Source of the DNA: Phycisphaeraceae bacterium | GTDB taxonomy: Bacteria; Planctomycetota; Phycisphaerae; Phycisphaerales; UBA1924 | Length of the DNA stretch: 64,000 bases | Reading direction: 5' to 3' | NCBI GenBank assembly: GCA_015200025.1 | Contig: CP054186.1 | Span: 1,488,001 to 1,552,000, forward strand | Part shown: positions 40,837-50,012 of the stretch, one piece after another | Position numbering within the stretch: the stretch's first letter is position 1 | Layout: each line of letters opens with the position of its first letter | Made by a program: the position numbers and the translations under genes | The notes under the pieces: generated by a model | Told to the model about the DNA's origin: nothing | The model's input: only the letters and a program-made list of their open reading frames with translations | Database searches by the model: none

Positions 40837-41664
40837 TCATGCCTGGCACCTCGGGCAATGAACAGTTGTCCGCTGCCCGACCATGGTCCGTCGGAGCGGC
40901 GTGGCGCAGCGAACGCACGGGAAGCCCGACCGCCCGTACACCCGGTGCAGTTCTTGCGCCCGGCCCGATCGCCCGCCGGGGTCGGTGTAATCGCGGATGC
41001 TGCTCCCCCCCGCCTCCACCGCCCGGGACAGCACCGACCGCAACGCCCCGGCCAGCCGCTCGGTCTCCGCCCCCGTCAGTCGCCCGCACCGCCGCGCCGG
41101 CCGGATCCCCGCGGCGAACAACGCCTCGTCCGCGTAGATGTTCCCGACCCCCGCGATGACCGACTGGTCCAGCAACGCCGCCTTCACCGCCCGACGCGTC
41201 CGCCCCAGCCGCTCCGACAGCGCCCGCCCGCCGATCTCCAGCGCATCGGGCCCCAAGCCCTCCCATCGGCGTTCGAGCATCGCGGGATCGGGCAGCGTCC
41301 AGATCCCGCCGAACCGCCTCGGGTCGCGGAACGTCAGCACGGCCCCCGAATCGAGCGTCCACGTCACGTGCGTGTGCCGGTCCGACCGTGCGCACGTCCC
41401 GGGCTCATGGGCGTGGAACGTCCCCGACATCCCCAGGTGGACCACCACTGCTCGCCCGTCCCGCGCCACCACGGCCAGTTGCTTGCCCCTTCGCCGAGTC
41501 TCGGCGATCACCCCGCCCAGCAGCAGGCCACCGGGTGTCGCCGCCCCCCCGTCGTGCGTCACGCACACGTCCCCGCGCGCGATCGACACCCCGACGACCC
41601 CGCGCCCACGGGACGCCGCGTCGATCATCCGGCGGGTGGTTTCGACCTCGGGGAGTTCGGGCAT
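40837..41664 (-). CDS. mutM: Formamidopyrimidine-DNA glycosylase
   Basis: 275 residues from the ATG at 41664. MPELPEVET gives the catalytic Pro2 (after Met removal) and Glu3; Lys61 lies in RRRGKQL. HLGMSGTF, the helix-two-turn-helix segment QSVIAGVGNIYADEALFAAGI and the C-terminal zinc finger with two CxxC pairs (CVRC and CPRC) are all present. The enzyme removes oxidised purines such as 8-oxoguanine and nicks the DNA. It starts 5 bases after tadA and ends the tatC-tadA-mutM operon. Confidence 0.93.
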   Translation of the reverse strand: MPELPEVETTRRMIDAASRGRGVVGVSIARGDVCVTHDGGAATPGGLLLGGVIAETRRRGKQLAVVARDGRAVVVHLGMSGTFHAHEPGTCARSDRHTHVTWTLDSGAVLTFRDPRRFGGIWTLPDPAMLERRWEGLGPDALEIGGRALSERLGRTRRAVKAALLDQSVIAGVGNIYADEALFAAGIRPARRCGRLTGAETERLAGALRSVLSRAVEAGGSSIRDYTDPGGRSGRAQELHRVYGRSGFPCVRCATPLRRTMVGQRTTVHCPRCQA

Positions 41665-41669
41665 GACGC

Positions 41670-42230
41670 TTACACACCCGGCGTGGCATTGCCGCGCCGG
41701 AGCGAACGAAAGAACTCGCGGAGAATCTCGCCGCACGCCCCGCCCATCACCCCGGGCGTGAACGGCGCGCGGTGGTTCAGCCTCGGGTGATCGAGCAGCC
41801 GCGCCACCGACCGGGCCGCCCCGGCCTTGGGGTCGTCCGCCCCGTACACCACCCGGTCCAGCCGCGCGTTGACGATCAGCCCGGCGCACATCGCGCACGG
41901 CTCGAGCGTCACCGCCAGCGTGCACCCCGTCAGCCGCCAATCCCCGGTCCGACGGGCCGCCTCCCGGACCGCGATCAGTTCGGCGTGGGCCGCCGGGTCC
42001 TTGTCCACCTCGCGGCGGTTGTACCCCCGACCCACCACCTCCCCCGTCGCGCTCCTGAACACCACCGCCCCCACCGGGACCTCCCCAAGCGCCCTGGCCA
42101 CTTCCGCCAGCGCCAACGCTTCTCCCATCATCGCCGCGTCGTGGGGGCCAGACGTGAGGGGCTCCGTCGCGGGTGCGCGCGCCGACGCCAGCGCCCGGGC
42201 CATCCACAACGCCCCCCGCGGGCTATTCAT
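41670..42230 (-). CDS. tadA: tRNA adenosine(34) deaminase TadA
   Basis: 186 residues from the ATG at 42230, which has GGAGGGGG upstream and overlaps the tatC stop by 8 bases (ATGAATAG). Zinc ligands are His82 in AHAELIA and Cys112/Cys115 in PCAMC, with the proton-shuttle Glu84. VPVGAVV (51-57) and the late DPKAGAARSVARLLDHPRLNHR segment match TadA. It converts adenosine to inosine at the tRNA wobble position. The N-terminus is ~25 residues longer than usual, so a later start is possible. Confidence 0.9.
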   Translation of the reverse strand: MNSPRGALWMARALASARAPATEPLTSGPHDAAMMGEALALAEVARALGEVPVGAVVFRSATGEVVGRGYNRREVDKDPAAHAELIAVREAARRTGDWRLTGCTLAVTLEPCAMCAGLIVNARLDRVVYGADDPKAGAARSVARLLDHPRLNHRAPFTPGVMGGACGEILREFFRSLRRGNATPGV

Positions 42231-43266
42231 CGTCCACGTCCCCCTCCTTGGCCTCACGACGCCCGCCCAGCGCCGAGGGCGACGGGAAGATCCGCAGCAG
42301 CACGATCCCCACCTCGAACAGGATGTACAGCGGGCCCGCCAGCAGGAACAAGGACAACGGGTCCGGGGGCGTCAGAACCGCCGCGATCGCCGCGATCGCC
42401 ATGATCGCGTGACGCCGGTACTTCGACAGCCACGGGACCGACACGATCCCCACCCACCCCAAGAGCAGCACCACCACCGGCGCCTGGAACGCGACCGCGA
42501 AGGCGATCGACAGCGTCACCAGCTGATCGATGTACTCCCGTAGCCTGGGCTGCTGCACGATCCCGCCCGACGGCTTGACCAGGTCCACCTGCACCACCTC
42601 GGGTCCCGACTCGCCCACCCCGATGCACAGCCTCATCTGCCGCAGGGGCGCGATCACCCACGCCTCGCCCGGCTTGGGGTCCGGAGGGTCCGCCTCCAGC
42701 ATCGGGAGGTGCGCCAACACCACCCCGGCCGGGAGCGGCGCCGTCTCCCGCTCCGTCGTCCCCAGCGTCGCCGTGAAGTTCACCATGAACGCCAGGATCA
42801 CCGGCAGCACCACGTAGTACATGAACGCCACGCCGATACCCGTCAACGCCAGGCTCATCGGCATCAGCAGGTGCGCGAACCGTCGCTCGTGCGTGTACAG
42901 CCCCGGCGCCACGAAACACCACAGCTGGTAGATCACCCACGGCATCCCCAAGATCACCGTCGCCAGGACCGACACCAGGACGTACGTCGTGAACGTCTCG
43001 AACACCCCCATCGCCTGGAGGTTCGGCGCCTGTCCCTCCGCCCGCAACGCCTCCTCCATCGGGTGGATCAACGCCCGGACCATCGACCGCCCGAACACCA
43101 ACGCCAGGATGAAAATCGGCAGCACGCCCAGCAACGCGAAAATCACCCGCCGGCGCAGCTCGTTGAGGTGGTCCCCCAGCGACATGACCGTCTCCCCGGC
43201 GTGGGCCTGGCGGGCCTGCTTGCGGGCCAACACGGTGCTGATCGCCTGTGCGGTCGGTTCGACCAT
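42223..43266 (-). CDS. tatC: Twin-arginine translocase subunit TatC with enlarged periplasmic loop
   Basis: 347 residues from the ATG at 43266, supported by TAATCT 7 bases upstream (leaderless type). The N-terminal MSLGDHLNELRRRVIFAL motif (28-45) and GVFETFTTYV (87-96) form the Tat-signal binding region. Six membrane helices follow the family pattern, with LTPPDPLSLFLLAGPLYILFEVGI near the end. Between helices 3 and 4 there is an extra hydrophilic segment of ~70-75 residues (about 167-240) absent from typical TatC (~250 aa). TatC recognises RR signal peptides and exports folded proteins. No tatA/B is nearby. First gene of the operon with tadA and mutM. Confidence 0.9.
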   Translation of the reverse strand: MVEPTAQAISTVLARKQARQAHAGETVMSLGDHLNELRRRVIFALLGVLPIFILALVFGRSMVRALIHPMEEALRAEGQAPNLQAMGVFETFTTYVLVSVLATVILGMPWVIYQLWCFVAPGLYTHERRFAHLLMPMSLALTGIGVAFMYYVVLPVILAFMVNFTATLGTTERETAPLPAGVVLAHLPMLEADPPDPKPGEAWVIAPLRQMRLCIGVGESGPEVVQVDLVKPSGGIVQQPRLREYIDQLVTLSIAFAVAFQAPVVVLLLGWVGIVSVPWLSKYRRHAIMAIAAIAAVLTPPDPLSLFLLAGPLYILFEVGIVLLRIFPSPSALGGRREAKEGDVDDE

Positions 43267-43273
43267 CGCGGGT

Positions 43274-43279
43274 AGATTA
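43274..43279 (-). promoter_or_regulatory. -10-like hexamer before tatC
   Basis: TAATCT on the minus strand ends 7 bases before the tatC ATG with no ribosome site between. It favours the ATG at 43266 over the longer frame. Confidence 0.4.
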
Positions 43280-43346
43280 GGGGGCGGTTCACGACCGGCA
43301 CGCCGACGGGATCGCACGCCCCGCGCATCCAGAGGGTTCTCTACGC

Positions 43347-44024
43347 GTGACCCAACCTACGTCGGAACATCCACCCGCCGACGATCGGCACGACCCAGAC
43401 CCCGCCCTCCACACGCCCGGCGGGCTCGATATCAACGCGCTCTGGCTCGAACACCGCCGATGGGTCGCCGCCGTCCTCCTCGCCCACAAACCACGATGGG
43501 CCGACACCGACGACCTGCTCCAGGACGTCGCCGCCGCCGTCGTTGCTCACCAGCACACCATCCGAGACCAGGGTTCTGTTCGGCCATGGCTCCGGACCGT
43601 CGCCATCAACACCGCACGCCTCGCCGCACGCAAAGGCAACCTCCGGCGGACCGAATCCCTCGACGATCGGGCCCCGGGACGCGGCGAGAGGCCTCACGAC
43701 CCCTGGGCGGGCTCGCCCGGCGTCGCCGACCATCTGGCCCGTGGCGAGTCGGCCGGTCGCCTTCACGACCTGGCCATGGCCCTGCCCGATGGTTACCGCG
43801 AGCCGCTCTTCCTCAAAGCCGTACAGGGCCTGAGTTATCGGAATATCGCCGAAATCCTCGGCCTCCCCGAAACCACTGTCGAAACCCGCATCGCCCGCGC
43901 TCGCCGAATGCTCCGTGATGCAGCCTCGGCCTCCGGCGACACCGCCGGATCGACCCCGGGCTCCGAACGCCCGACGGGTTCGTCGGCCTCGCGCATCACC
44001 TCGGATCAGGAGGCGGCTCCATGA
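43347..44024 (+). CDS. ECF-type RNA polymerase sigma factor
   Basis: 225 residues from a GTG. Region 2 (about 30-100) has ALWLEHRRWVAAVLLAHKP, DTDDLLQDVAAAVV and RPWLRTVAINTARLAARKG. Region 4 (about 145-190) has LPDGYREPLFLKAVQGLSYRNIAEILGLPETTVETRIARARRML, the -35-binding helix-turn-helix. An acidic Pro/His-rich N-terminus (1-27) and a Ser/Thr-rich tail flank them. It directs RNA polymerase to a specific regulon, usually for envelope stress. Its stop overlaps the start of the membrane anti-sigma-like gene (ATGA), as in classic sigma/anti-sigma pairs. Confidence 0.87.
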   Translation: MTQPTSEHPPADDRHDPDPALHTPGGLDINALWLEHRRWVAAVLLAHKPRWADTDDLLQDVAAAVVAHQHTIRDQGSVRPWLRTVAINTARLAARKGNLRRTESLDDRAPGRGERPHDPWAGSPGVADHLARGESAGRLHDLAMALPDGYREPLFLKAVQGLSYRNIAEILGLPETTVETRIARARRMLRDAASASGDTAGSTPGSERPTGSSASRITSDQEAAP

Positions 44025-44680
44025 TCGACCCTGAGCACAACGCCGCGAACGACGAAAGGAACACGGACCGCGACCTGCTCCTCTCGCGCGTCGTCGACGG
44101 GCGCGACTCGCCCGACGACTGGGCCTCGCTCGACGCCATCGCCCGGAACGACCCGGGCCTCTGGCGTGAACTCGCGCTCCTTCAAAAGGACCAGCGTTCC
44201 CTCGAACAGATGGTCGGGCTCGCCTCGGCGTCCGCCGACCGTACCCCGCTCCCCGCCGACGCACCGACCCTCCGCCTCGCCGAGCACGCGAGGCCCGGGT
44301 CCGGCTGGTCTGGGTGGATCGGGTGGGCCGCCGCCGCGGGGCTGGGGCTGGCCCTCGTGGGAACCCTCAACGTCAAGCCCTCCGGGTCCATCCCCGGGAA
44401 TCACGCCGGCGTTATCCCCGTTCAGATGACCCCGGACGAAGCCCTCGAGAACTACATCACGGTGGGGTCCAAGGACGGCCGCGTCCTGGGCGAGCTCGAA
44501 GACCGCATCCTGATCCGCGGCGAACCCGCCGCCGACGGGGCGGGGTGGGACGTCGTCTTCGTCCGGCCCATCGTCGAGCGGGCCCGCGTCCCCGACCTCT
44601 ACCGCTTCGCCACCGACGAATGGGGCAACCCGACGGGCACGGCCGTGAAGGTCACGCCGCGACGGTTCGGGCCCGGATAA
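44021..44680 (+). CDS. Probable membrane anti-sigma factor
   Basis: 219 residues. The cytoplasmic N-terminus (1-~90) is helical (DLLLSRVVDGRDSPDDWASLDAIARNDPGLW). One membrane helix lies at ~97-115 (GWIGWAAAAGLGLALVGTL), and ~100 periplasmic residues follow with LEDRILIRGEPAADG and VVFVRPIVERARVP. There is no zinc-binding His-x3-Cys-x2-Cys motif and no Cys at all. The role as anti-sigma is inferred from overlap with the ECF sigma gene and topology, not from sequence family. It would hold the sigma factor until an envelope signal releases it. Confidence 0.65.
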   Translation: MIDPEHNAANDERNTDRDLLLSRVVDGRDSPDDWASLDAIARNDPGLWRELALLQKDQRSLEQMVGLASASADRTPLPADAPTLRLAEHARPGSGWSGWIGWAAAAGLGLALVGTLNVKPSGSIPGNHAGVIPVQMTPDEALENYITVGSKDGRVLGELEDRILIRGEPAADGAGWDVVFVRPIVERARVPDLYRFATDEWGNPTGTAVKVTPRRFGPG

Positions 44681-44741
44681 ACCCACACACACACCACCAC
44701 CGAACACGGGTGGTCATCACACACACGAAAGGAGAATCATC

Positions 44742-45965
44742 ATGGGGAACACAGCAACGATCGTCGGCACCCTGGTATGCCTCGCGGGCCTGGCGGCCGG
44801 CGCTCGGGCCCAGGAACCCAAGCCCCAGCGCGTCGAGGTCGTCGAGCTCAAGGGTGACTTTGAACGCCCCCTCGGCGCCGCACGCCAGCCCGAGCGTGCC
44901 AACACCCGGTCCTCCATGATCATGTCCCGCACCGAGAACGGCCGGACCACCACCGTCCGCATCGAGGACGGGCGCGTCACCGCCGAGCACGACGGCCGGC
45001 CCGTCCCCGCCGACCGCGTCCGCCAGAACGGCGGCGTGGTCGAGGTCCTCGACGACCGCGGCGAGGTCATGGCCCGGTTCGAGTCCCCGGGGCCCATCGA
45101 GGTCAACGTCCCGCGTGCCGCACGCGCCCCGCGTGACGTGGTCCGCCCACGCCTCGGGCTTTCCCTCCGCGGTCCCGGCGGCGAGGTCCGCACCTGGACG
45201 CCCGACATCCTCACCGTCGAGCACCCCAAGGTCATGATCGGGATCAACATGTCCGACGCCGACCCCAGGCTCATGGAACACCTGGGCCTGGGCAAAGAGG
45301 GCGGCGTCCTCGTCGACGATGTCATCCCCGACCTCGCCGGCGCCAAGGCCGGGCTCGAGCCCAACGACCTCATCGTCGCCGCCGACAACCTCCGACCCCT
45401 GACCCAGGAAGGCCTCCGGGGCCTCCTCCGCGCCAAGAACCCGGGCGACGAGATCACCCTCAAGGTCGTCCGAAAGGGCGCCGGCGAACGCGAGATCAAG
45501 GTCCGCCTCGACGCCTACGAACCCGCCAAGCTCGGCCTCATCGAGATCCACGCCGCCCCCGACGCCCCCGCCGAGGGCCAACACGGCCTCCGTGGCGAGG
45601 CGCGCCGGGCCATCAAAGAAGCCATGAAAGCCCTCAAGGGTGATGAGGCCTCCAAGGCCGCCGCCCAGGCCCGCAAGCACCTCGAAGAGGCCATGAAGCA
45701 GTTCGAGGTCATGCGCGGTGAGTGGCTCGACGATCACGAGTTCTTCAACCCCGAGGACCTCCGGGCCCTCACCGGACGCGGGATGCGGTTCTTCGGCGAG
45801 GACGGACGCGGGTTCATGGTCCCCGCCCGGCCCCCGGCGCCGCTCGCCCCGGAAGGCGTCGATAACCGCGTCCTCGACCGCCTCGAAAAACTCGCCGAAC
45901 GCCTGGAGAAACTCACCGAACGCGTCGAGGCCATCGACCGCCGGCTCAAGTCCGACGGCCGCTGA
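44742..45965 (+). CDS. Exported PDZ-domain protein with C-terminal coiled coil
   Basis: 407 residues, with AGGAG before the ATG and a signal peptide (1-23, VCLAGLAAGARA). A PDZ domain lies around 165-250: IGINMSDADPRLMEHLGLGKEGGVLVDDVIPDLAGAKAGLEPNDLIVAAD, with the Gly-Leu-Gly carboxylate-binding loop and LRAKNPGDEITLKVVRKG. Helical segments rich in Ala/Lys/Glu follow (RRAIKEAMKALKGDEASKAAAQ), and the last ~35 residues form a leucine-heptad coiled coil (LDRLEKLAERLEKLTERVEAI). No protease domain, so it is a periplasmic scaffold or sensor. It follows the sigma/anti-sigma pair by 61 bases and could supply the envelope signal (inference). Confidence 0.75.
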   Translation: MGNTATIVGTLVCLAGLAAGARAQEPKPQRVEVVELKGDFERPLGAARQPERANTRSSMIMSRTENGRTTTVRIEDGRVTAEHDGRPVPADRVRQNGGVVEVLDDRGEVMARFESPGPIEVNVPRAARAPRDVVRPRLGLSLRGPGGEVRTWTPDILTVEHPKVMIGINMSDADPRLMEHLGLGKEGGVLVDDVIPDLAGAKAGLEPNDLIVAADNLRPLTQEGLRGLLRAKNPGDEITLKVVRKGAGEREIKVRLDAYEPAKLGLIEIHAAPDAPAEGQHGLRGEARRAIKEAMKALKGDEASKAAAQARKHLEEAMKQFEVMRGEWLDDHEFFNPEDLRALTGRGMRFFGEDGRGFMVPARPPAPLAPEGVDNRVLDRLEKLAERLEKLTERVEAIDRRLKSDGR

Positions 45966-46009
45966 CAAACAGACCACGACCACACCCCGCCCACCGCGGG
46001 AACTCCAAC

Positions 46010-46041
46010 ACGGACCCCTCGCCCCGCGGCGTGGGGTCCGT
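46010..46041 (+). terminator. Hairpin after the PDZ gene
   Basis: A 9-bp perfect stem (46010-46018 with 46033-46041) has a 14-base loop containing a second small GC pairing. No T run. A likely but weak terminator of the sigma operon. Confidence 0.5.
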
Positions 46042-46137
46042 CGCGTTCTGGTGCCGCTCGCCATCCCGCCGCGCGCCACCCCCCGGCTCGACCCGGCCGG
46101 GTGCGTCGCACGGGCCCGCCGGGCGGTAGGATGGGGT

Positions 46138-47241
<1,104 letters not shown>

Positions 47242-47283
47242 GCCGATCACCCCCGCACCCCCGCTGACTACATACGGTTCCAC

Positions 47284-49374
47284 GTGAGCACGCCGACCCG
47301 CGGACCATCACCAGACGCCGGGCACGACTCGGCCACGCCTCGGGCGGCCTGGCCATTCACCATCAAGGGCGAGCTGACGGGGTCTCTGACCGCGGGCGCC
47401 CTCCTGGGCTCGGGCGTCGCCCTCGGGTGGCTCGACGCGGGCGGCATCGACGACGTGCTCGTCTGGGTCAGCCTCGCCATCGGGTTGATCTTCGGTGGCA
47501 AGGCCGCCCTCGAGTCGCTCCGCCTCGGGAGGGTCGATATCGACGTCCTGATGGTCGTCGCCGCGGTCCTCGCCGCCGTGATCGGGCACCCCGCCGAGGG
47601 GGCGCTCCTGCTGTTCCTGTTCGTGCTGGCGGGCGCCCTCGAAGACGCCGCCGCCGCGCGCACCGAGCGCGAGGTTCGGGCCTTGCACCGCCTCATGCCC
47701 GACCGCGCCGAGGTTAAACGCGGTGACGATTGGGCAGAGGTCGCCCCCACCGACCTCGCCGTGGGCGACGTGATCCGCGTCAGGCCGGGCTCGCGCGTCC
47801 CCGCCGACGCCGCCGTCACCTCGGGGCGGACCTTCATCGACCAGTCGGCGATGACCGGCGAGAGCGAACCCCGCGAGGTCGCCCCGGGCGATGAGATCTA
47901 CTCCGGCACCATCAACGTCGACGACGCCGTCGAGGCCAGGGTCATCCGCCCCGCCGCCGAGTCGAGCCTCCAGCGGGTCCTCGACCTGGTCACCCGCGCC
48001 AGCGAGCAGCGAGAGCCCGTCCAACGCGCCATCGACCGCCTCAGCCAGCCCTACGCCCTCTCGATCATGGCCCTGTGCGTCGTGGTCATCCTGGTCTGGG
48101 CCTTCGCCTTGGGCAGGCCCTGGGACCAGGCCGCGTACACCGGGATCACCCTCCTCATCGTGGCCTCCCCGTGCGCCCTGGTCATCGCCACCCCCACCGC
48201 CACCCTCGCCGGGATCGCCCGCGGCGCGCGCACCGGCGTCCTCTTCAAGGGCGGTCAGACCATCGAACGCCTCGCCGCCGTCGGCGCCGTCTGCTTCGAC
48301 AAGACCGGCACGCTGACCTTCGGTCGGCCCAGGCTCACCCAGGTCACGCCCGTGGCCTGGTCCGACGCCGACGAGATGCTCCGCGTCGCCGCCGCCCTCG
48401 AACGCGCCTCGGACCACCCCATCGCCCACGCCGTCCTCGACGGGCTCGCCTCCCGGGGGCTCGAACCCGCCGCCGTCGACGAGATCGACCACACCACCGG
48501 GCGGGGGCTCTCGGGCCGGTACGCCGGGCTCCCCGTCTCCCTCGGGAGCTACCGCCACGTCGAACCCGCCGTCCCGGTCTGCCTGCGGGCCCAGGTCCTC
48601 GAAGTCCTCGACACCATCCGAGCCCGAGGACAGATCGGCGTCGTCGTCGCGCAGTCCGAGTCCGGCGACAACCCGGGCCAGGCCGCCGTCCTGGTCATGA
48701 CCGACGCCGTCAGGCCCGGCGCCGCCGAACTGGTCTCCCAACTCCACGCCCTGGGCGTCAGGCCCGTCCGCATGCTTACCGGCGACCACACCACCACCGC
48801 CCAACGCGTCGCCGGCGAACTGGGCATCGACCTCGTCGACGCCGAACTCATGCCCGAGGACAAACTCCGCATCGTCGGCGAGATGCGCGACGCCATCCGC
48901 CGAGACCCCGGACGCCCGCGATCACGCCGCGGTGTCGCCGTCATCGGCGACGGCGTCAACGACGCCCCCGCCCTCGCCGCCGCCGACGTCTCCCTCGCCA
49001 TCGGGACCATGGGCACCGACGCCGCCCTCGAATCCGCCGACATCGTCCTTCTCGCCGACGATCTGGCCGTCGTCCCCTGGGCCGTCGGCCTCGCCCGGAG
49101 GGTCCGCGCCACCGTCTGGGCCAACCTCCTCTTCGCCGGCTCCATCATCCTCGGCATGGGCGTCGCCGTCCTCATCGCCTCCGCGATCCGCCGGCCCATC
49201 CCCATGAGCATCGGCGTCCTCGCCCACGAGGGAGGCACCGTCCTGGTCGTCCTCAACTCCCTCCGACTCCTCGCCCACCACCCCATCCGCGTCCGCTCCG
49301 CCTCCCCCACCTCCCCCACCTCCCCCACCTCCCCCACCTCGCCCTCCGCCACGGTCGCCCCCTCCGCCGCCTGA
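47284..49374 (+). CDS. P1B-type heavy-metal transporting ATPase
   Basis: 696 residues from a GTG. The actuator motif TGES is at 191-194, the membrane metal-site motif is Ser-Pro-Cys (295-297, IVASPCALVIATP), the phosphorylated Asp339 lies in DKTGTLT, and there is an HP motif (ASDHPIAHA) and GDGVNDAPAL. The last helices carry HEGGTVLVVLNSLRLL. SPC plus HEGGT points to the P1B-4 group (Co, Fe, Zn or Cd exporters) rather than the CPC copper pumps. There is no N-terminal HMA metal-binding domain. The C-terminus ends in a Thr-Ser-Pro repeat. It pumps metal out at the inner membrane. An Rrf2 regulator gene follows 85 bases downstream. Confidence 0.9.
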   Translation: MSTPTRGPSPDAGHDSATPRAAWPFTIKGELTGSLTAGALLGSGVALGWLDAGGIDDVLVWVSLAIGLIFGGKAALESLRLGRVDIDVLMVVAAVLAAVIGHPAEGALLLFLFVLAGALEDAAAARTEREVRALHRLMPDRAEVKRGDDWAEVAPTDLAVGDVIRVRPGSRVPADAAVTSGRTFIDQSAMTGESEPREVAPGDEIYSGTINVDDAVEARVIRPAAESSLQRVLDLVTRASEQREPVQRAIDRLSQPYALSIMALCVVVILVWAFALGRPWDQAAYTGITLLIVASPCALVIATPTATLAGIARGARTGVLFKGGQTIERLAAVGAVCFDKTGTLTFGRPRLTQVTPVAWSDADEMLRVAAALERASDHPIAHAVLDGLASRGLEPAAVDEIDHTTGRGLSGRYAGLPVSLGSYRHVEPAVPVCLRAQVLEVLDTIRARGQIGVVVAQSESGDNPGQAAVLVMTDAVRPGAAELVSQLHALGVRPVRMLTGDHTTTAQRVAGELGIDLVDAELMPEDKLRIVGEMRDAIRRDPGRPRSRRGVAVIGDGVNDAPALAAADVSLAIGTMGTDAALESADIVLLADDLAVVPWAVGLARRVRATVWANLLFAGSIILGMGVAVLIASAIRRPIPMSIGVLAHEGGTVLVVLNSLRLLAHHPIRVRSASPTSPTSPTSPTSPSATVAPSAA
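49302..49337 (+). repeat. Four 9-base tandem repeats inside the P-type ATPase gene
   Basis: The unit CTCCCCCAC occurs four times in perfect tandem near the 3' end of the ATPase gene. It encodes a Thr-Ser-Pro repeat. A multiple of three, so copy-number changes keep the frame. Confidence 0.9.
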
Positions 49375-49459
49375 AGACCCGAACACGCCGATATGAGATT
49401 TCCGGCCCTCCCCTCCTCACAAGCCCCCGTGTGATTACACTTGCGGACCCGGAGGTCTG

Positions 49460-49933
49460 ATGCTCTCACAAACCGCCGAATACGCCATGCGGGCGATGGC
49501 ATGCCTGGCCCTGAGACCCGACGACCTCACCAGCGCCGGCGCCCTCGCCCAACGCACCAAGGTCCCCGCCAACTACCTCGCCAAGGTTCTCCAGCAGCTC
49601 GGGTCCGCCGGGCTCGTCGACGGCCGCCGCGGCGTCGGGGGCGGGTACAAACTCGCCAGGCCCGCCTCCAAGATCAACCTCCTCGACGTCATCCGCGCCG
49701 TCTCCACCCTTGAACGCATCCGCGAATGCCCCCTCGGGCTTAAAAACCACGGGCCCAACCTCTGCCCGCTCCACCGCAAAACAGACCAGGCCATCGCCTC
49801 GCTCATCGCCCTCTTCGAGGGCTCTACCCTCGACGACCTCCTCGACGGCCCGGGCTCCAACAAGCCCCTCTGCGACGAGAAAGCCACCCACCAGCTCACC
49901 GTCCACGGCAAAGTCCTCGACGGGGACGCCTGA
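49460..49933 (+). CDS. Rrf2-family transcriptional regulator
   Basis: 157 residues, with GGAGG before the ATG. The winged helix opens with the family signature LSQTAEYAMRAMACLAL; the recognition region is VPANYLAKVLQQLGSAGLVDGRRGVGGGYKLARP. IscR/NsrR-type members bind an Fe-S cluster with three Cys. Here Cys90 (ECPLGLKNHG) and Cys102 (NLCPLH) are kept, while the middle ligand position holds KNHG with a His; another Cys lies in KPLCDEK. It may sense Fe-S, redox, nitric oxide or metal status. Its position just after a metal-exporting ATPase suggests a metal or Fe-S regulatory link (inference). Confidence 0.88.
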   Translation: MLSQTAEYAMRAMACLALRPDDLTSAGALAQRTKVPANYLAKVLQQLGSAGLVDGRRGVGGGYKLARPASKINLLDVIRAVSTLERIRECPLGLKNHGPNLCPLHRKTDQAIASLIALFEGSTLDDLLDGPGSNKPLCDEKATHQLTVHGKVLDGDA

Positions 49934-49997
49934 CCCCATACACCGCCCAGGACCGTTCCCATCCTTCAACTTCGGACCGCAGCACCCCGCGGCGCTC

Positions 49998-50003
49998 TAC
50001 CAT
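49998..50003 (+). promoter_or_regulatory. -10-like hexamer before lysS
   Basis: TACCAT ends 9 bases before the lysS ATG with no ribosome site between. Leaderless pattern. Confidence 0.4.
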
Positions 50004-50012
50004 CCGCCCACC

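Noticed and set aside
40472..40861. 129-codon plus-strand frame in the gap after dnaA
   Set aside because: No ribosome site, composition unlike a protein, and it overlaps the end of mutM; the DnaA-box-like sites explain the region better.
49302..49337. Possible CRISPR-like or regulatory repeat
   Set aside because: The units are only 9 bases, directly adjacent and in frame within a gene; a coding microsatellite.
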